Notes under the pieces: generated by a model
Databases searched by the model: none
Told to the model about the DNA's origin: nothing
What the model saw: the letters and a program-made list of their open reading frames with translations, nothing else
Program-made: the position numbers and the translations under genes
DNA from: an uncultured Pseudohongiella sp.
GTDB lineage: Bacteria > Pseudomonadota > Gammaproteobacteria > Pseudomonadales > Pseudohongiellaceae
Direction of reading: 5' to 3'
Length of the DNA: 64,000 bases
Assembly (NCBI GenBank): GCA_951812715.1
Contig: OX638323.1
Coordinates: forward strand, 744,001 to 808,000
In this document: positions 20,204 through 29,200 of the stretch, in pieces
Layout of the letters: each line of letters starts with the position of its first letter
Position numbering within the stretch: position 1 is the stretch's first letter

Positions 20204-20962
20204 GTGACCTATTGCGTGGCTGCTTCACTGGACTCGGGGATGGCGTTTTGCTCCGATTCGCTTACCCACGCAGGCATCGACCAGGTTTCCACCTACAGCA
20301 AGATGTTTCGCCACGGCGTCGCGGGCGAGCGGCAGTTCGTTATTCTGAGCGCGGGCAATCTGGCCACCAGTCAGGGCGTCATGGCCAAGCTGAAGGCGGA
20401 TATCCGCAAGGGCGCCGGCATCACGCTCAATACCGTGGGCAGCATCACCGAGGCAGCGGATTATCTGGGCGATGTCAGCCTGGAACAACAGGAAAGGCGC
20501 AAGACCGAAGGCGCCAATTTCGAAGCGAGTTTCATCCTTGGCGGGCAGGTCAAGGGCCGCAAGCACCGCGTCATTCTGGTTTATCCGGAAGGCAATCACA
20601 TCACCACTTCCCAGGACACGCCATACTTGCAGATCGGCGAAAGCAAATACGGCAAGCCGATCCTCGACCGTATCCTGCAACCTTCGCTCGATCTGGCCAC
20701 GGCGGCCCAATGCCTGCTGATCTCCATGGATTCGACCATGAAGAGTAACCGCGGCGTGGGACCGCCGATTGAAATACTGCTATACCAAAGAGACAGCCTG
20801 CTGCTCGACCGCCATCACCGCTTCGAGCCGGATAGCGACTTTCTGCGCGATCTGCGCCAGGGTTGGGACAAGGCTCTCAAGACCGCGTTTCGCCGGATGC
20901 CGCCCCTGAGCTGGGCGGCGAACTGGGACAAACCAGATCATGAACGAAGTGGAGTTTTCTGA
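20204..20962 (+). CDS. anbu: Anbu, proteasome-type peptidase
   Basis: Member of the Ntn-hydrolase family of ancestral beta-subunits related to HslV and the 20S proteasome. It begins MTYCVAA with Thr2, the expected N-terminal nucleophile after Met removal, followed by the conserved DSGMAFCSDSLT segment. Later segments FASFILGGQVKG-like, YLQIGESKYGKPILDR and CLLISMDSTMKSNRGVGPPIE are typical of Anbu. Its 252 aa fit the family. The start is GTG at 20204, with a GGGGGG run about 9 nt upstream. Its last 86 bp overlap the end of the convergent metallopeptidase gene. Anbu is known to co-occur with ATP-grasp, alpha-E and transglutaminase genes; here it lies on the opposite strand to its partners. Confidence 0.92.
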   Translation: MTYCVAASLDSGMAFCSDSLTHAGIDQVSTYSKMFRHGVAGERQFVILSAGNLATSQGVMAKLKADIRKGAGITLNTVGSITEAADYLGDVSLEQQERRKTEGANFEASFILGGQVKGRKHRVILVYPEGNHITTSQDTPYLQIGESKYGKPILDRILQPSLDLATAAQCLLISMDSTMKSNRGVGPPIEILLYQRDSLLLDRHHRFEPDSDFLRDLRQGWDKALKTAFRRMPPLSWAANWDKPDHERSGVF

Positions 20963-21911
20963 GCGTTGCCCCCGACAGCACGAAGGGGTAAGCGTCTTCC
21001 AGTCCCATGCTGCGATTCAGTGAATTGAGCAGAATCGTCAGTTCCGACCATTTCAGCAGCAAGTCTTCAAGTTTGTCGAAGTGATCCGAGCCCTGCGGCA
21101 GTCCGTAGAATCTCGCCGTCTCCAGGGTGTCGGTCATATGCAGGTAATGCGCCCAGACTTCCGCCCAATCCTCAAGCGGATGCGATTGGGCGTAAGCGCT
21201 GATGAAACCGGGGTCGCGCCGGCGCGGCCCGGAATAGTAGCGGTTCAGGGCGGCGTGATAATCCTGCCGTTCATCGCCGAACACGTCCCGAAATCGCTGC
21301 AGCCGCCGCTCGCTGTCGATTAGCAGGCGGAAGTAGTAGTGTCCGCTTTCATGCCGGAAATGTCCGAGCAGCGTACGATACAGCTCTCCGCTATGCTGGC
21401 GCTCGATCTCCCGCCGCACATCGTCGGCTTCAGCCACGTTGATGGTCACCACGCCTTCGCTATGGCCGGTGCTGACATGCTCTTCGATGACGTTGGGATT
21501 CGAGCGCCGATCCTCGATAAAGCGGAAGGCAAGTCCGTTCGCCGAGTCCTGTTTGCCGGCAACGGGCAGATTCAGCGCGATCAATCCATAGATCAGCCGC
21601 CGTTTGGCGTGCTCAAGCTGCTTCCACCAATGCAGCCGGCTGCCGTCGAGCAAATTTGGAATCGTCTGGTTCAGGCGGCAGGAAAGACAATAGTCCAGTT
21701 CTTCACCGCCCACGATCCAGTTGCAGACCTCATGTTCCTCGCCATTGCGGCACAGTGGGCCGGCCGAGCTTCGCGGGCGCTTGCCGGCGACCGCGGACAG
21801 GGGCAGCATCCGGCGGGACACCGGCTCGTAGCCGACCCGGCTGCCACAATGTAGGCAGGCGGTGTTCTCGAAAAACAGTATCTGGCCGCAGGTGCATTTG
21901 AAGTCGATCAT
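20877..21911 (-). CDS. zinc-ribbon protein with putative metallopeptidase domain
   Basis: A 344-aa protein with an N-terminal zinc ribbon (Cys6, Cys8, Cys19, Cys22), a second Cys cluster at 54-78 (GPLCRN, EVCNW, CLSC), and an HExxH metallopeptidase motif HESGH at residues 187-191 inside LLGHFRHESGHYYF. A conserved DWAEVWAHYLHMTDTLETA segment follows and may supply further ligands. This combination matches the zinc-binding metallopeptidases found beside alpha-E/ATP-grasp genes. It is the last gene of the operon (15 bp after the alpha-E gene) and its 3' end overlaps Anbu by 86 bp. Confidence 0.82.
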   Translation of the reverse strand: MIDFKCTCGQILFFENTACLHCGSRVGYEPVSRRMLPLSAVAGKRPRSSAGPLCRNGEEHEVCNWIVGGEELDYCLSCRLNQTIPNLLDGSRLHWWKQLEHAKRRLIYGLIALNLPVAGKQDSANGLAFRFIEDRRSNPNVIEEHVSTGHSEGVVTINVAEADDVRREIERQHSGELYRTLLGHFRHESGHYYFRLLIDSERRLQRFRDVFGDERQDYHAALNRYYSGPRRRDPGFISAYAQSHPLEDWAEVWAHYLHMTDTLETARFYGLPQGSDHFDKLEDLLLKWSELTILLNSLNRSMGLEDAYPFVLSGATLRKLHFVHDLVCPSSPPSSGAASGETRS

Positions 21912-21926
21912 GAGCAGGCTCGCAAA

Positions 21927-22874
21927 TCAGTTCCGCGGCAGAAACCAGGTTTGGGTGATGGCCTCATGGATGGCCGCAAACCTGATCTGCAAGCGATCGA
22001 TGTAGTCGGTCAGTCCATGCTCCACCAGGTCCGCCACCTGTGACTGCATCACCTGGCGCTGCGCCTCCTCGACCAGCTCGGCGACAGCGGCGTTATTCGG
22101 CAACTTCGGCAGCACCTTGCCGATGGTGGTCAGATTGTGAATCGTCGCCCGGGGGAATTCCCCGTCCTGCAACAGGAAGCGAACTACGTCCTCCCCGTTG
22201 ACGCGCCGGCGCACGTGCTGGCGATACATCTGGTAGGCGCTTTGCGACCGTAGCACGTTCATCCAGAGAATTCCCTCGTAGGGTTCGGGAAATCTCGGCG
22301 CGACCGAACCCTTGTCCGGGTAGGCGAACAACTTGCGAGCGCCGACATCGACAATGCGAGTCACCATGTCGGCGCGCTCCAGCGCCCGTCCCATGCGTAT
22401 AAAAGTATAGCCGGCGTCCCGACTCATCGTGCCCGCCAGCATCCCGAATATCTGCTGGCAGCGTTCGATGATATGTTCGAGCATTTCGTTACGCGCGCTG
22501 CGCGCGACGGCGCTGCCGGCGGCGGACTGCGTGTAGTAATGGAGATCGTTGATGCGCTCGAAGGCTTCGGTGGGCATGACTTCCCGGGTCGTGCGCGCAT
22601 TTTCCCGCGCCATCGAAAGCATGCTGCAAATCGACGCATCGCAATCGTCGGCAATCAGGAATCGCGCCAGATTGGATTCCGTGGCGATATTGTAGCGGGT
22701 GGCGTAAAGATCCGTCGTGCCGGTGATGCGCACCAGGGCCCGCCAGCCGAGCTTGGTCCGGCCCGGCAGATCGAGCAGCAGGTTGGAGAACACATTGAGC
22801 AGGCGCGCGGTGTTTTCCACCCGCTCCAGATAGCGCGCCTGCCAGTAAACCCTTTCCGCCACTCTCGACAGCAT
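21927..22874 (-). CDS. alpha-E domain protein
   Basis: A 315-aa all-helical protein of the alpha-E family, recognised from its start (MLSRVAERVYWQARYLERVENTARLL), the glutamate-rich YW..RYLER.EN motif and the central ENARTTREVMPTEAFERIND segment. The family's biochemical role is unproven; it is almost always encoded beside a circularly permuted ATP-grasp and is predicted to work with it in peptide synthesis or modification. It lies 4 bp after the ATP-grasp gene, so the two are translationally linked. Confidence 0.92.
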   Translation of the reverse strand: MLSRVAERVYWQARYLERVENTARLLNVFSNLLLDLPGRTKLGWRALVRITGTTDLYATRYNIATESNLARFLIADDCDASICSMLSMARENARTTREVMPTEAFERINDLHYYTQSAAGSAVARSARNEMLEHIIERCQQIFGMLAGTMSRDAGYTFIRMGRALERADMVTRIVDVGARKLFAYPDKGSVAPRFPEPYEGILWMNVLRSQSAYQMYRQHVRRRVNGEDVVRFLLQDGEFPRATIHNLTTIGKVLPKLPNNAAVAELVEEAQRQVMQSQVADLVEHGLTDYIDRLQIRFAAIHEAITQTWFLPRN

Positions 22875-22878
22875 CGCT

Positions 22879-24330
22879 CTAGCCCATTACCACCCAAGTA
22901 TCCTTGCTGCCGCCTCCCTGGGAGGAATTGACGACATAACTTCCCTTCACCAGCGCCACTCGGGTAAGACCACCCGGAGTTACATAGCTGTCCGCCGCTT
23001 GCAGAACGAATGGCCGCAGATCGACATGCCGCGGTTCCGCCGCGCCGTTGCCCAGGATCGGCACGGTGGAAAGCGAGATTAGCGGCTGGCCGAGATAATT
23101 GCGCGGATTGTCCTTGATCCGGCGGGCGAACTCCTCGCGTTCGGCGGCGCTTGCCTGAGGCCCCATCAGCATGCCATAGCCGCCTGATTCGTTGGCCGGC
23201 TTTACCACGAGCTTGTCGAGATTGTCGAGTACGTGTTGCCTTTCCTTGTCGTCGAAACAGCGGTAACTCGGCACGTTAGGCAGGATCGGATCTTCGTCCA
23301 GATAGTACTTGATGAAATCCGGCACATAGGTGTAAACGATCTTGTCGTCGGCCACTCCGGCGCCCGGCGCGTTGGCCAGCGAGACATTGCCCTTGACCCA
23401 GGCCTTGAACAGGCCGGTTACGCCGAGCATCGATTCGGGATTGAACACCGCCGGGTCGAGGAACATATCGTCGATGCGCCGGTAGATCACGTCGACCTGG
23501 GACAGGCCGCCGATATTGCGCATGTAAACGTGATCGTTCTCGACGACCAGGTCGCTACCTTCCACCAGTTCCGCGCCCATGCGCTGGGCCAGGTAGGAGT
23601 GTTCGAAATACGCCGAATTGTAGATCCCCGGCGTCAGCACCGCGATTTCCGGAAAGGCCTGCCGGCGCGGCGAAAGCGAGGCCAGCATGTCGAACAACTC
23701 CTGCGGATACTCGGTAACCGGCAGGATGTCGTAGTTCTCGAACAGCTCCGGGAACACGCGCTTGGTGACGCGGCGATTTTCCAGCATATAGGAGACGCCC
23801 GACGGCACCCGCAGATTGTCCTCGAGCACCATGAACCGCCCCCGTTCATCGCGGATCAGGTCGGTGCCGCAGATATGCGCCCAGACGTTGTAGCGTGGTT
23901 TGATGCCAAGACACTGGGGCCGGAAATTGATGGAGTCGAGAATCAGTTCCGGAGCGATGATCTTGTCCTTGAAGACCTTCTGGCCGTTGTAAACATCATG
24001 GATGAAACAGTTCAGCGCCCGCACGCGTTGTTCGAGACCGCGCCGGGTCACTTCCCATTCCCGGGCCGGCATTACCCGCGGTATGAGATCGAACGGCCAT
24101 TCGCGATCGATATTCCGGCCGTCGCTGTATACCGTGAAGGAGATGCCCATGGTCTTGATGGCAAGCCGGGCGGCAACTTTCTTCTCTTCCAGATCCTTGT
24201 GGTTCAGCGACTCCAGATAAGCGGCGAGCCGATGCGCCGTCGCCCGCGGCGCACCCGGCCGCTGGATCATTTCATCGTGGAAAGCGCCGGGATCGTATGT
24301 TTGCCAATTGATCTGCAAGGGTTCTCCCAT
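22879..24330 (-). CDS. circularly permuted ATP-grasp type 2 protein
   Basis: Predicted ATP-dependent carboxylate-amine ligase of the circularly permuted ATP-grasp family. Family features are the GISFTVYSDG start of the core, the DVYNGQ segment, RFMVLEDNLRVPSGVSYML, the AVLTPGIYNSAYFEHSYLA stretch and the KPANESGGYGMLMGP loop. The frame is open to 24468, but the ATG at 24330 is preceded by GGAGAAG at ideal spacing and matches the usual GEPLQINWQTYDPGAFHDEM N-terminus; the 46 codons upstream run into repeated hairpin DNA. The product is 483 aa, normal for the family. It is the first gene of the ATP-grasp/alpha-E/metallopeptidase operon. Confidence 0.92.
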   Translation of the reverse strand: MGEPLQINWQTYDPGAFHDEMIQRPGAPRATAHRLAAYLESLNHKDLEEKKVAARLAIKTMGISFTVYSDGRNIDREWPFDLIPRVMPAREWEVTRRGLEQRVRALNCFIHDVYNGQKVFKDKIIAPELILDSINFRPQCLGIKPRYNVWAHICGTDLIRDERGRFMVLEDNLRVPSGVSYMLENRRVTKRVFPELFENYDILPVTEYPQELFDMLASLSPRRQAFPEIAVLTPGIYNSAYFEHSYLAQRMGAELVEGSDLVVENDHVYMRNIGGLSQVDVIYRRIDDMFLDPAVFNPESMLGVTGLFKAWVKGNVSLANAPGAGVADDKIVYTYVPDFIKYYLDEDPILPNVPSYRCFDDKERQHVLDNLDKLVVKPANESGGYGMLMGPQASAAEREEFARRIKDNPRNYLGQPLISLSTVPILGNGAAEPRHVDLRPFVLQAADSYVTPGGLTRVALVKGSYVVNSSQGGGSKDTWVVMG

Positions 24331-24364
24331 GTCTTCTCCGAACAATTCCAGTTCGCGCTTGAAG

Positions 24365-24531
24365 CTTTGCTTTGTCGGCTGCGCCGACCGGGTTTCGTGC
24401 ATGCTGTTGGGCTGCACATGCCATCCTGGCGCGACTTGCGAGACTTCGACAATGCCCAGTCTCGACATCCTTGTCGAGCCGTTCGACCCTCGAAAAGCTT
24501 TGCTTTTCGTCGGCTGCGCCGACCGGGTCTC
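24365..24531. repeat. two copies of a hairpin-forming repeat
   Basis: The sequence GTCGGCTGCGCCGACCGGGT occurs at 24374-24393 and again at about 24511-24530, each preceded by an AAGCTTTGCTTT element. GTCGG/CCGAC forms a hairpin in each copy. The right copy is also flanked by a perfect 8-bp stem (CGAAAAGC at 24491-24498, GCTTTTCG at 24502-24509). Between them is one copy of the ATGCCATCCTGGCGCGACTT dispersed motif (24417-24436). The block is REP-like and separates the aldo-keto reductase from the ATP-grasp operon; it may also end transcription. Confidence 0.65.
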
Positions 24532-25546
24532 ACCCCATCGGGTATGGGAACTGGTTGTGGACTTCGTCGCAGGCGGCTTTTACCTCGGCGGACAATTCTA
24601 CATCAAGGGCCGCCAATGATTCGTCAAGCTGATCGGCGGTGCGGGCGCCGATGATGGTGGAGGCGACGAAATCGAACTCCATGCTCCAACGCGTCGCCAG
24701 CGTCACCGGCGACATGCCGGCTTGCCGGGCGATTTCGACGTATTTCGCGGTCGACGCCAGCGTGCCTTCGTTGACGAAGCGCCGCGCCATGACCTGCTGC
24801 CGCGGATTGCTGCGCTGGTAGTCGCCGAAGCGCGTATTCGGCGGCGACTTGCCGTCGTTGTACTTGCCGCTGAGGACGCCGCCGCCGATCGGCGAATAGG
24901 GCAGCAGCGACACTTTCTCGTTACGGCATGCCTGGGCCAGTTCATCGAGAAAACGCCGGTTGAGCAGGGAAAAGTTGTTCTGGATCGATTCGAACCGGGC
25001 CAGACCTTCGTATTCGGCGATCATGTTGCTCTTGGTCAGGCCGTAGCTGGTTTCGTTGGATGTCCCCAGATAACGCACCTTGCCGGAATCGACCAGGCGA
25101 TCAAGGGCGTCCATGGATTCCGCCATGGGCACGATGGGGTCCGGCCAATGCACCTGGTACAGGTCGATATAGTCCACTCCCATGCGGCGCAGGCTACCTT
25201 CCACGGCGCGCTCGACATGGTGACGGTCGATAGCGGTCAAGCCATGGCGGATGGGCGGCACGAACCAGCCGCCGGCGGCGCCGGCCACCTTGGTGGCGAC
25301 GATAACCGCGTCGCGCGGTTTGTTTTTCAGCCATTCGCCGAATATTTCTTCGGTCCGGCCGGTCAGTTCGACCGTGGGCGGAACCGGATAGACTTCCGCC
25401 GTATCGAAAAAATTGATCCCGCGATCAAAGGATCGGTCGAGAATCCGGAACGACTCCTTCTTGTCGCTCCAGGTTCCGAAGCTCATCGTGCCCATGCAAA
25501 TGGGCGTTACCCGCAGGCCGCTGCGGCCGACGTATCTGTATTCCAT
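24530..25546 (-). CDS. aldo/keto reductase
   Basis: NADPH-dependent oxidoreductase with a TIM barrel, 338 aa. The catalytic tetrad is visible: Asp48 and Tyr53 in GINFFDTAEVY, Lys86 in IVATKV and His133 in DLYQVHWPDP. The N-terminal MEYRYVGRSGLRVTPICMGTMSFGTW is that of the Tas/YghZ-like bacterial branch. The substrate is unknown. GGAAG precedes the ATG. It ends within the repeated hairpin block that separates it from the ATP-grasp operon. Confidence 0.9.
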   Translation of the reverse strand: MEYRYVGRSGLRVTPICMGTMSFGTWSDKKESFRILDRSFDRGINFFDTAEVYPVPPTVELTGRTEEIFGEWLKNKPRDAVIVATKVAGAAGGWFVPPIRHGLTAIDRHHVERAVEGSLRRMGVDYIDLYQVHWPDPIVPMAESMDALDRLVDSGKVRYLGTSNETSYGLTKSNMIAEYEGLARFESIQNNFSLLNRRFLDELAQACRNEKVSLLPYSPIGGGVLSGKYNDGKSPPNTRFGDYQRSNPRQQVMARRFVNEGTLASTAKYVEIARQAGMSPVTLATRWSMEFDFVASTIIGARTADQLDESLAALDVELSAEVKAACDEVHNQFPYPMG

Positions 25547-25579
25547 TGCGCTTCCTTAATGTAAAAGACAAATTGTTGT

Positions 25580-26650
25580 TCAACCCAATGGCGGGCAGTC
25601 CTCTCCCAGGTAACCTCCGCCGCCGCAATAGGCCGGGTCCTGTAATTGAACGCGAATGCCGTCCGGATCGGAAAAGTACACTTCGGGCGTACCGCTCTCG
25701 AAGCCGCCCCGGTCGGGCATGCGCATGCTCACCCAATACATCAGCGGCCGGGTGTCGGCAGGATCGAGCCGCGCGCTGAATCCATAGTCGGTGAGTTGGG
25801 CGAGAATATTATCGACATCGAATCCGGCCATGGTAAAGCAGACATGATTGATGCTTGCCGGATTGCGCGGCGGGCCTTGCCGGCTACCGCCGGTATACAT
25901 GAGAAACTGAAAACCGTCGCCGACGCCGATAACGGGCGCGTTCGGTCCCTGATAAGCCTGGAAGTTCTTGCCGAAAACGCGCTTGTGGAAATCATTGGCG
26001 CGTTCGCGATTACCGGTGAAATTGGTGAAATGGTTGTAGTCGATCAGATTGAACAATCCTGCCGAAGCCGCGGGCTCCGGGGCATTGCAGACTTCACCGT
26101 AAACGCCGCCGCCACCGCAGTCGAGCGGCGATGACAGCAGGTAAACCAGACCCTCGACATCGGCGAAATAAAGATCGCGCGTGCCGCCGGGGCGTTCACG
26201 CACCCAGCAAGTCATGCCGGCCGACAGGCGATCAGCCGGCGATTGCGGACCGGGGCCGGGTTCCACGCCGAAGGCGCGCAATTGCTCCTGCACGGCGTCG
26301 ACGTCGAATTCGGCTACGCTCAAACCGATGTGCGCGATCGAAGGCGCCTCACCCGGCGCGGCGGGGCCGATGGTAAAGTAATGCGGCCCATTTCCCACCC
26401 GCAGCGCGACTTCGTCGCCCTGGCGGGCCTGCACCGGCGCGCCGAATACATCCTGGTAGAAGGCTACCGAACGCGCCACGTCCTGGACGCGAATGCGGAA
26501 ACTGTGCAATTTCCGCACGGCTACCGGCACTGTGCCATGTTCGGCGGCGCAACCCCAGGGACTCAGCGCCAGCACGGGCAGGGCGGCGAGCAGATTGCGG
26601 CGGCCCCGGGAAAATCCCGCGGGATATCCGGAACTGCCGATTTTGTTCAT
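25580..26650 (-). CDS. exported double-VOC (glyoxalase-fold) protein
   Basis: A 356-aa protein with a likely Tat-type export signal (GRRNLLAALPVLALSPWGC), then two vicinal-oxygen-chelate modules at about residues 47-195 and 200-350. Each has the HxxxxVxD/AxxFY-like start (VRKLHSFRIRVQDVARSVAFY; DYNHFTNFTGNRERANDFH), a FFS/YFADP(V)DG-type end and then a CGGGG..GE.C motif. That twin C-terminal Cys-Gly-rich motif is unusual. The Cys at the signal end could be lipidated, but the lipobox is poor. AGGAG lies 7 nt before the ATG and TATAAT on the minus strand at 26696-26701. The substrate cannot be inferred; dioxygenase, lyase or binding roles are all known for VOC proteins. Confidence 0.8.
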   Translation of the reverse strand: MNKIGSSGYPAGFSRGRRNLLAALPVLALSPWGCAAEHGTVPVAVRKLHSFRIRVQDVARSVAFYQDVFGAPVQARQGDEVALRVGNGPHYFTIGPAAPGEAPSIAHIGLSVAEFDVDAVQEQLRAFGVEPGPGPQSPADRLSAGMTCWVRERPGGTRDLYFADVEGLVYLLSSPLDCGGGGVYGEVCNAPEPAASAGLFNLIDYNHFTNFTGNRERANDFHKRVFGKNFQAYQGPNAPVIGVGDGFQFLMYTGGSRQGPPRNPASINHVCFTMAGFDVDNILAQLTDYGFSARLDPADTRPLMYWVSMRMPDRGGFESGTPEVYFSDPDGIRVQLQDPAYCGGGGYLGEDCPPLG

Positions 26651-26695
26651 GAGCGTCTCCTGCCGGTTCGATTATCTATTCACCCGGTGTTATTC

Positions 26696-26701
26696 ATTAT
26701 A
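26696..26701 (-). promoter_or_regulatory. candidate -10 box for the VOC gene
   Basis: A perfect TATAAT on the minus strand 46 bases upstream of the VOC start and 19 bases past the giant adhesin stop. No good -35 sequence is found at 16-18 nt, so the assignment is weak. Confidence 0.3.
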
Positions 26702-26719
26702 CTCCGGCGGGCGGCGCCT

Positions 26720-29200
26720 TCAGGGATTCACCGTAGTCGGCGCCTCGACTTGCGGCCCGGGGCGGCCACGGCTGGATGCGACATACCGCGAACCTCCCAA
26801 CGGAATCGACAATCGCAGCAGCAGACCGTATTCGGACCGTCCCATTGTGCTGGCGTGTTGCACGCTTTCCAGTTCAAGCGTAAAAGGCAGCGCCGATTGC
26901 CCTTTCGTGAGCAGATTCCAGGACGTTCCCCAGGCTATCTCCTGGCCCTGTCCGGCCCAGCGCAGCCGGCTATAGGGCGTAAACAGACCCGGCAAGCCCA
27001 GCGCTTTCAAGCCGCCCCAGGCCAATTCGCTTTCCATGCGAAAGCGCGAGCCCTGCCCCAGGGCTCCTGCCTGTAACGGACGGGTAACGGCATCGGCGTT
27101 GTCCCACAGGGTGGTCCGGCCGTCCCCGTCCCGGCCCCAGGAGGACGTTACCGACGCCCGGAAGCCGCGCTGTTTCAGTCCCGGGTCCCAACTCGCCTGT
27201 ACGCCCGCGCCCCAGTCCCGGTAGCCGCTCTCATGCACCAGCAGCACCCGCCCGTGCAGCGACACGTCCAGACCCCTGTTCGCGTCCAGATACGCCAGAC
27301 GCAATCCGGTTTCCATGCCGGCGCCCCGGTCCGCGTCGCCGGCATCGAAACGTCCGCCGGCCTCCAGCTTCAGACTCAGCGAGCGCCCTTCTGACAGCGA
27401 TTCGTCGAGGGTCCATTCCAACATCAAGCGGCCCCGGTGAGCCGCGCCGCTCACGCCGGCAAGATCCGCCGAAGCATCGGTCGCCAGACGCGTCGACAGA
27501 GCATCCGCCCGCAAGCCCCATTCGCTGTTGCCGCGCCGGCTCAGCAACGCTCTCACGCCGCCGGCGAACATGTGAAAATCGGCATCGAAATCGTGCGCGC
27601 GGCCCAGCTCTTCCAGACCCACGTCACCCGCGCCAAAGCCGCCGACGCCCCATACGCTTACCCGTTCGTTCGGCTGCCAGTACAGATAGGGGTGCGCCGT
27701 GTCCATGCGGCTGCGCAGCAAACCGTCGGTTCCATCGTCGCTGTAATCCAGATCGCCCCAACTACGCATGAAGGACAGTCCGGCGAGCAGCCGCTCGTCG
27801 GTATACAGGTCCAGTCCGACGTGAGCGGCGTCGAGGCCGCCTCGATAGTCCATTCCGAGCCGCTCCAGATCGCCGTTGAAATATTGCATGTCTCCCTGGC
27901 CCCACAACACCGGCGCCCAGCTCTTTTGCTGTTGCTGCTTGCCCAGGGGCATCTCGAAGGCCGCCGCCGACAGGTTGCGCGTGGAGTTTCCGTCCCCCGC
28001 GGCGGGCCCCGCCGCGGTCCCCGGCGGCGCGCCTTGGAGCCCCGCCCGGGAACCTGGATCCTGACTGTAAGCCGCTACTCCCAGACCGAAAGCCGCTTCT
28101 CCCGGCGCCTTGACGAAGCCAGGAGGGGCGCCCGGCTGCACGCGATAGTCTGCCGCGATATTCTCCGGCGATCCCGGCGGTATATCGCGCATCAACGATT
28201 CCGCCGGCGCGCTGCCCCGATCCGCGCCCAAGGCGCTCTGATCCGCGGCATTCCGCGCCTGACCGGCGCCAACACTCTCACTGCCCATCAGCTCCGATTC
28301 GGGCGCGCCAGAGGCCGCCGGGCCAGCGTTGCTTCCCGGTAATGGCGGCTCGCCAATGGATGTCCGCAAACGACCCCATTGCCGGTGCCGCTCGAATCGA
28401 CTCTCGATGGCCGTCAGCGCGCTCTCGCCCATCGAGCGCGAGATCACCGCCAGCAGCGCTTGCTGCGTGTGTGCAAACTGCTCCGCCGTGCGCCGCTGCT
28501 CGAATCGCACCTGGGTCGAAGCGGGCTCGCCCGCATTCACTGCCTTCGGCAATTCGCCCAAGCGCAATACAATGCCCTCTCCAGCATCGTGCGCTTCGTC
28601 CATCGTGACCGCCAGGGACAACGTGCGGCGACTCTCGCCTTGCTCGAAAGCCAGGGATTCCGGGATGCCGCTATAGTCCTCCGGCATCGCGCCTCCTTGC
28701 AGCGTTACTATCAGAGGAACATTCACGGCGCGGTCCGCGGCCGGCGACATCGTCACTTCGATTTCACCTCGCTGGCCTTCCGCCACCGTATACTCCGCCT
28801 GCCCAAATCTCACCGTCAACGCAAGCATTCCCTTGTCCTTGAGCGTCACCGTCGCCGCGGCAAGCTCCCCGGCCATCGCGATCTCCGGCAGCGCTCCAAA
28901 TCCCAGCTCAAGCGTCTCGTCATCTCCATCCCAATCGTTGTTGGCGACAATCCCGAACGTTTGTTCGATTGCGCCGGCCGGAACGCTGAGCGTTGCCATG
29001 TCTGCCCCGACCTCCCAATCCGGCATTCCCTCAACCGTATAGTCGTCGGCCGCCGTTGTCTCCGGCCGGGTCAAGCGAATCGGGATCGCCAATGCCTGAT
29101 TTACGGCCCGGCTCAACTTCACCGTCACGGTGGCGGGCGCCGCGCCCTCCATCGCCGTGTAGTTCGATGCCTGAAAGGAGACCACCGCGGGCGTATTGAA
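26720..29200 (-). repeat. shared C-terminal module, copy 1 (Calx-beta, helix, linker, barrel)
   Basis: This 2.5-kb segment is closely similar at DNA and protein level to 48538-50830 at the end of the other giant gene. Blocks such as VGLDLYTDERLLAGLSFMRS are identical in both. The similarity starts at the first Calx-beta domain and runs to the barrel end, weakest in the Gly/Pro linker. It is a paralogous cassette, not a mobile element with visible ends. Confidence 0.85.
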
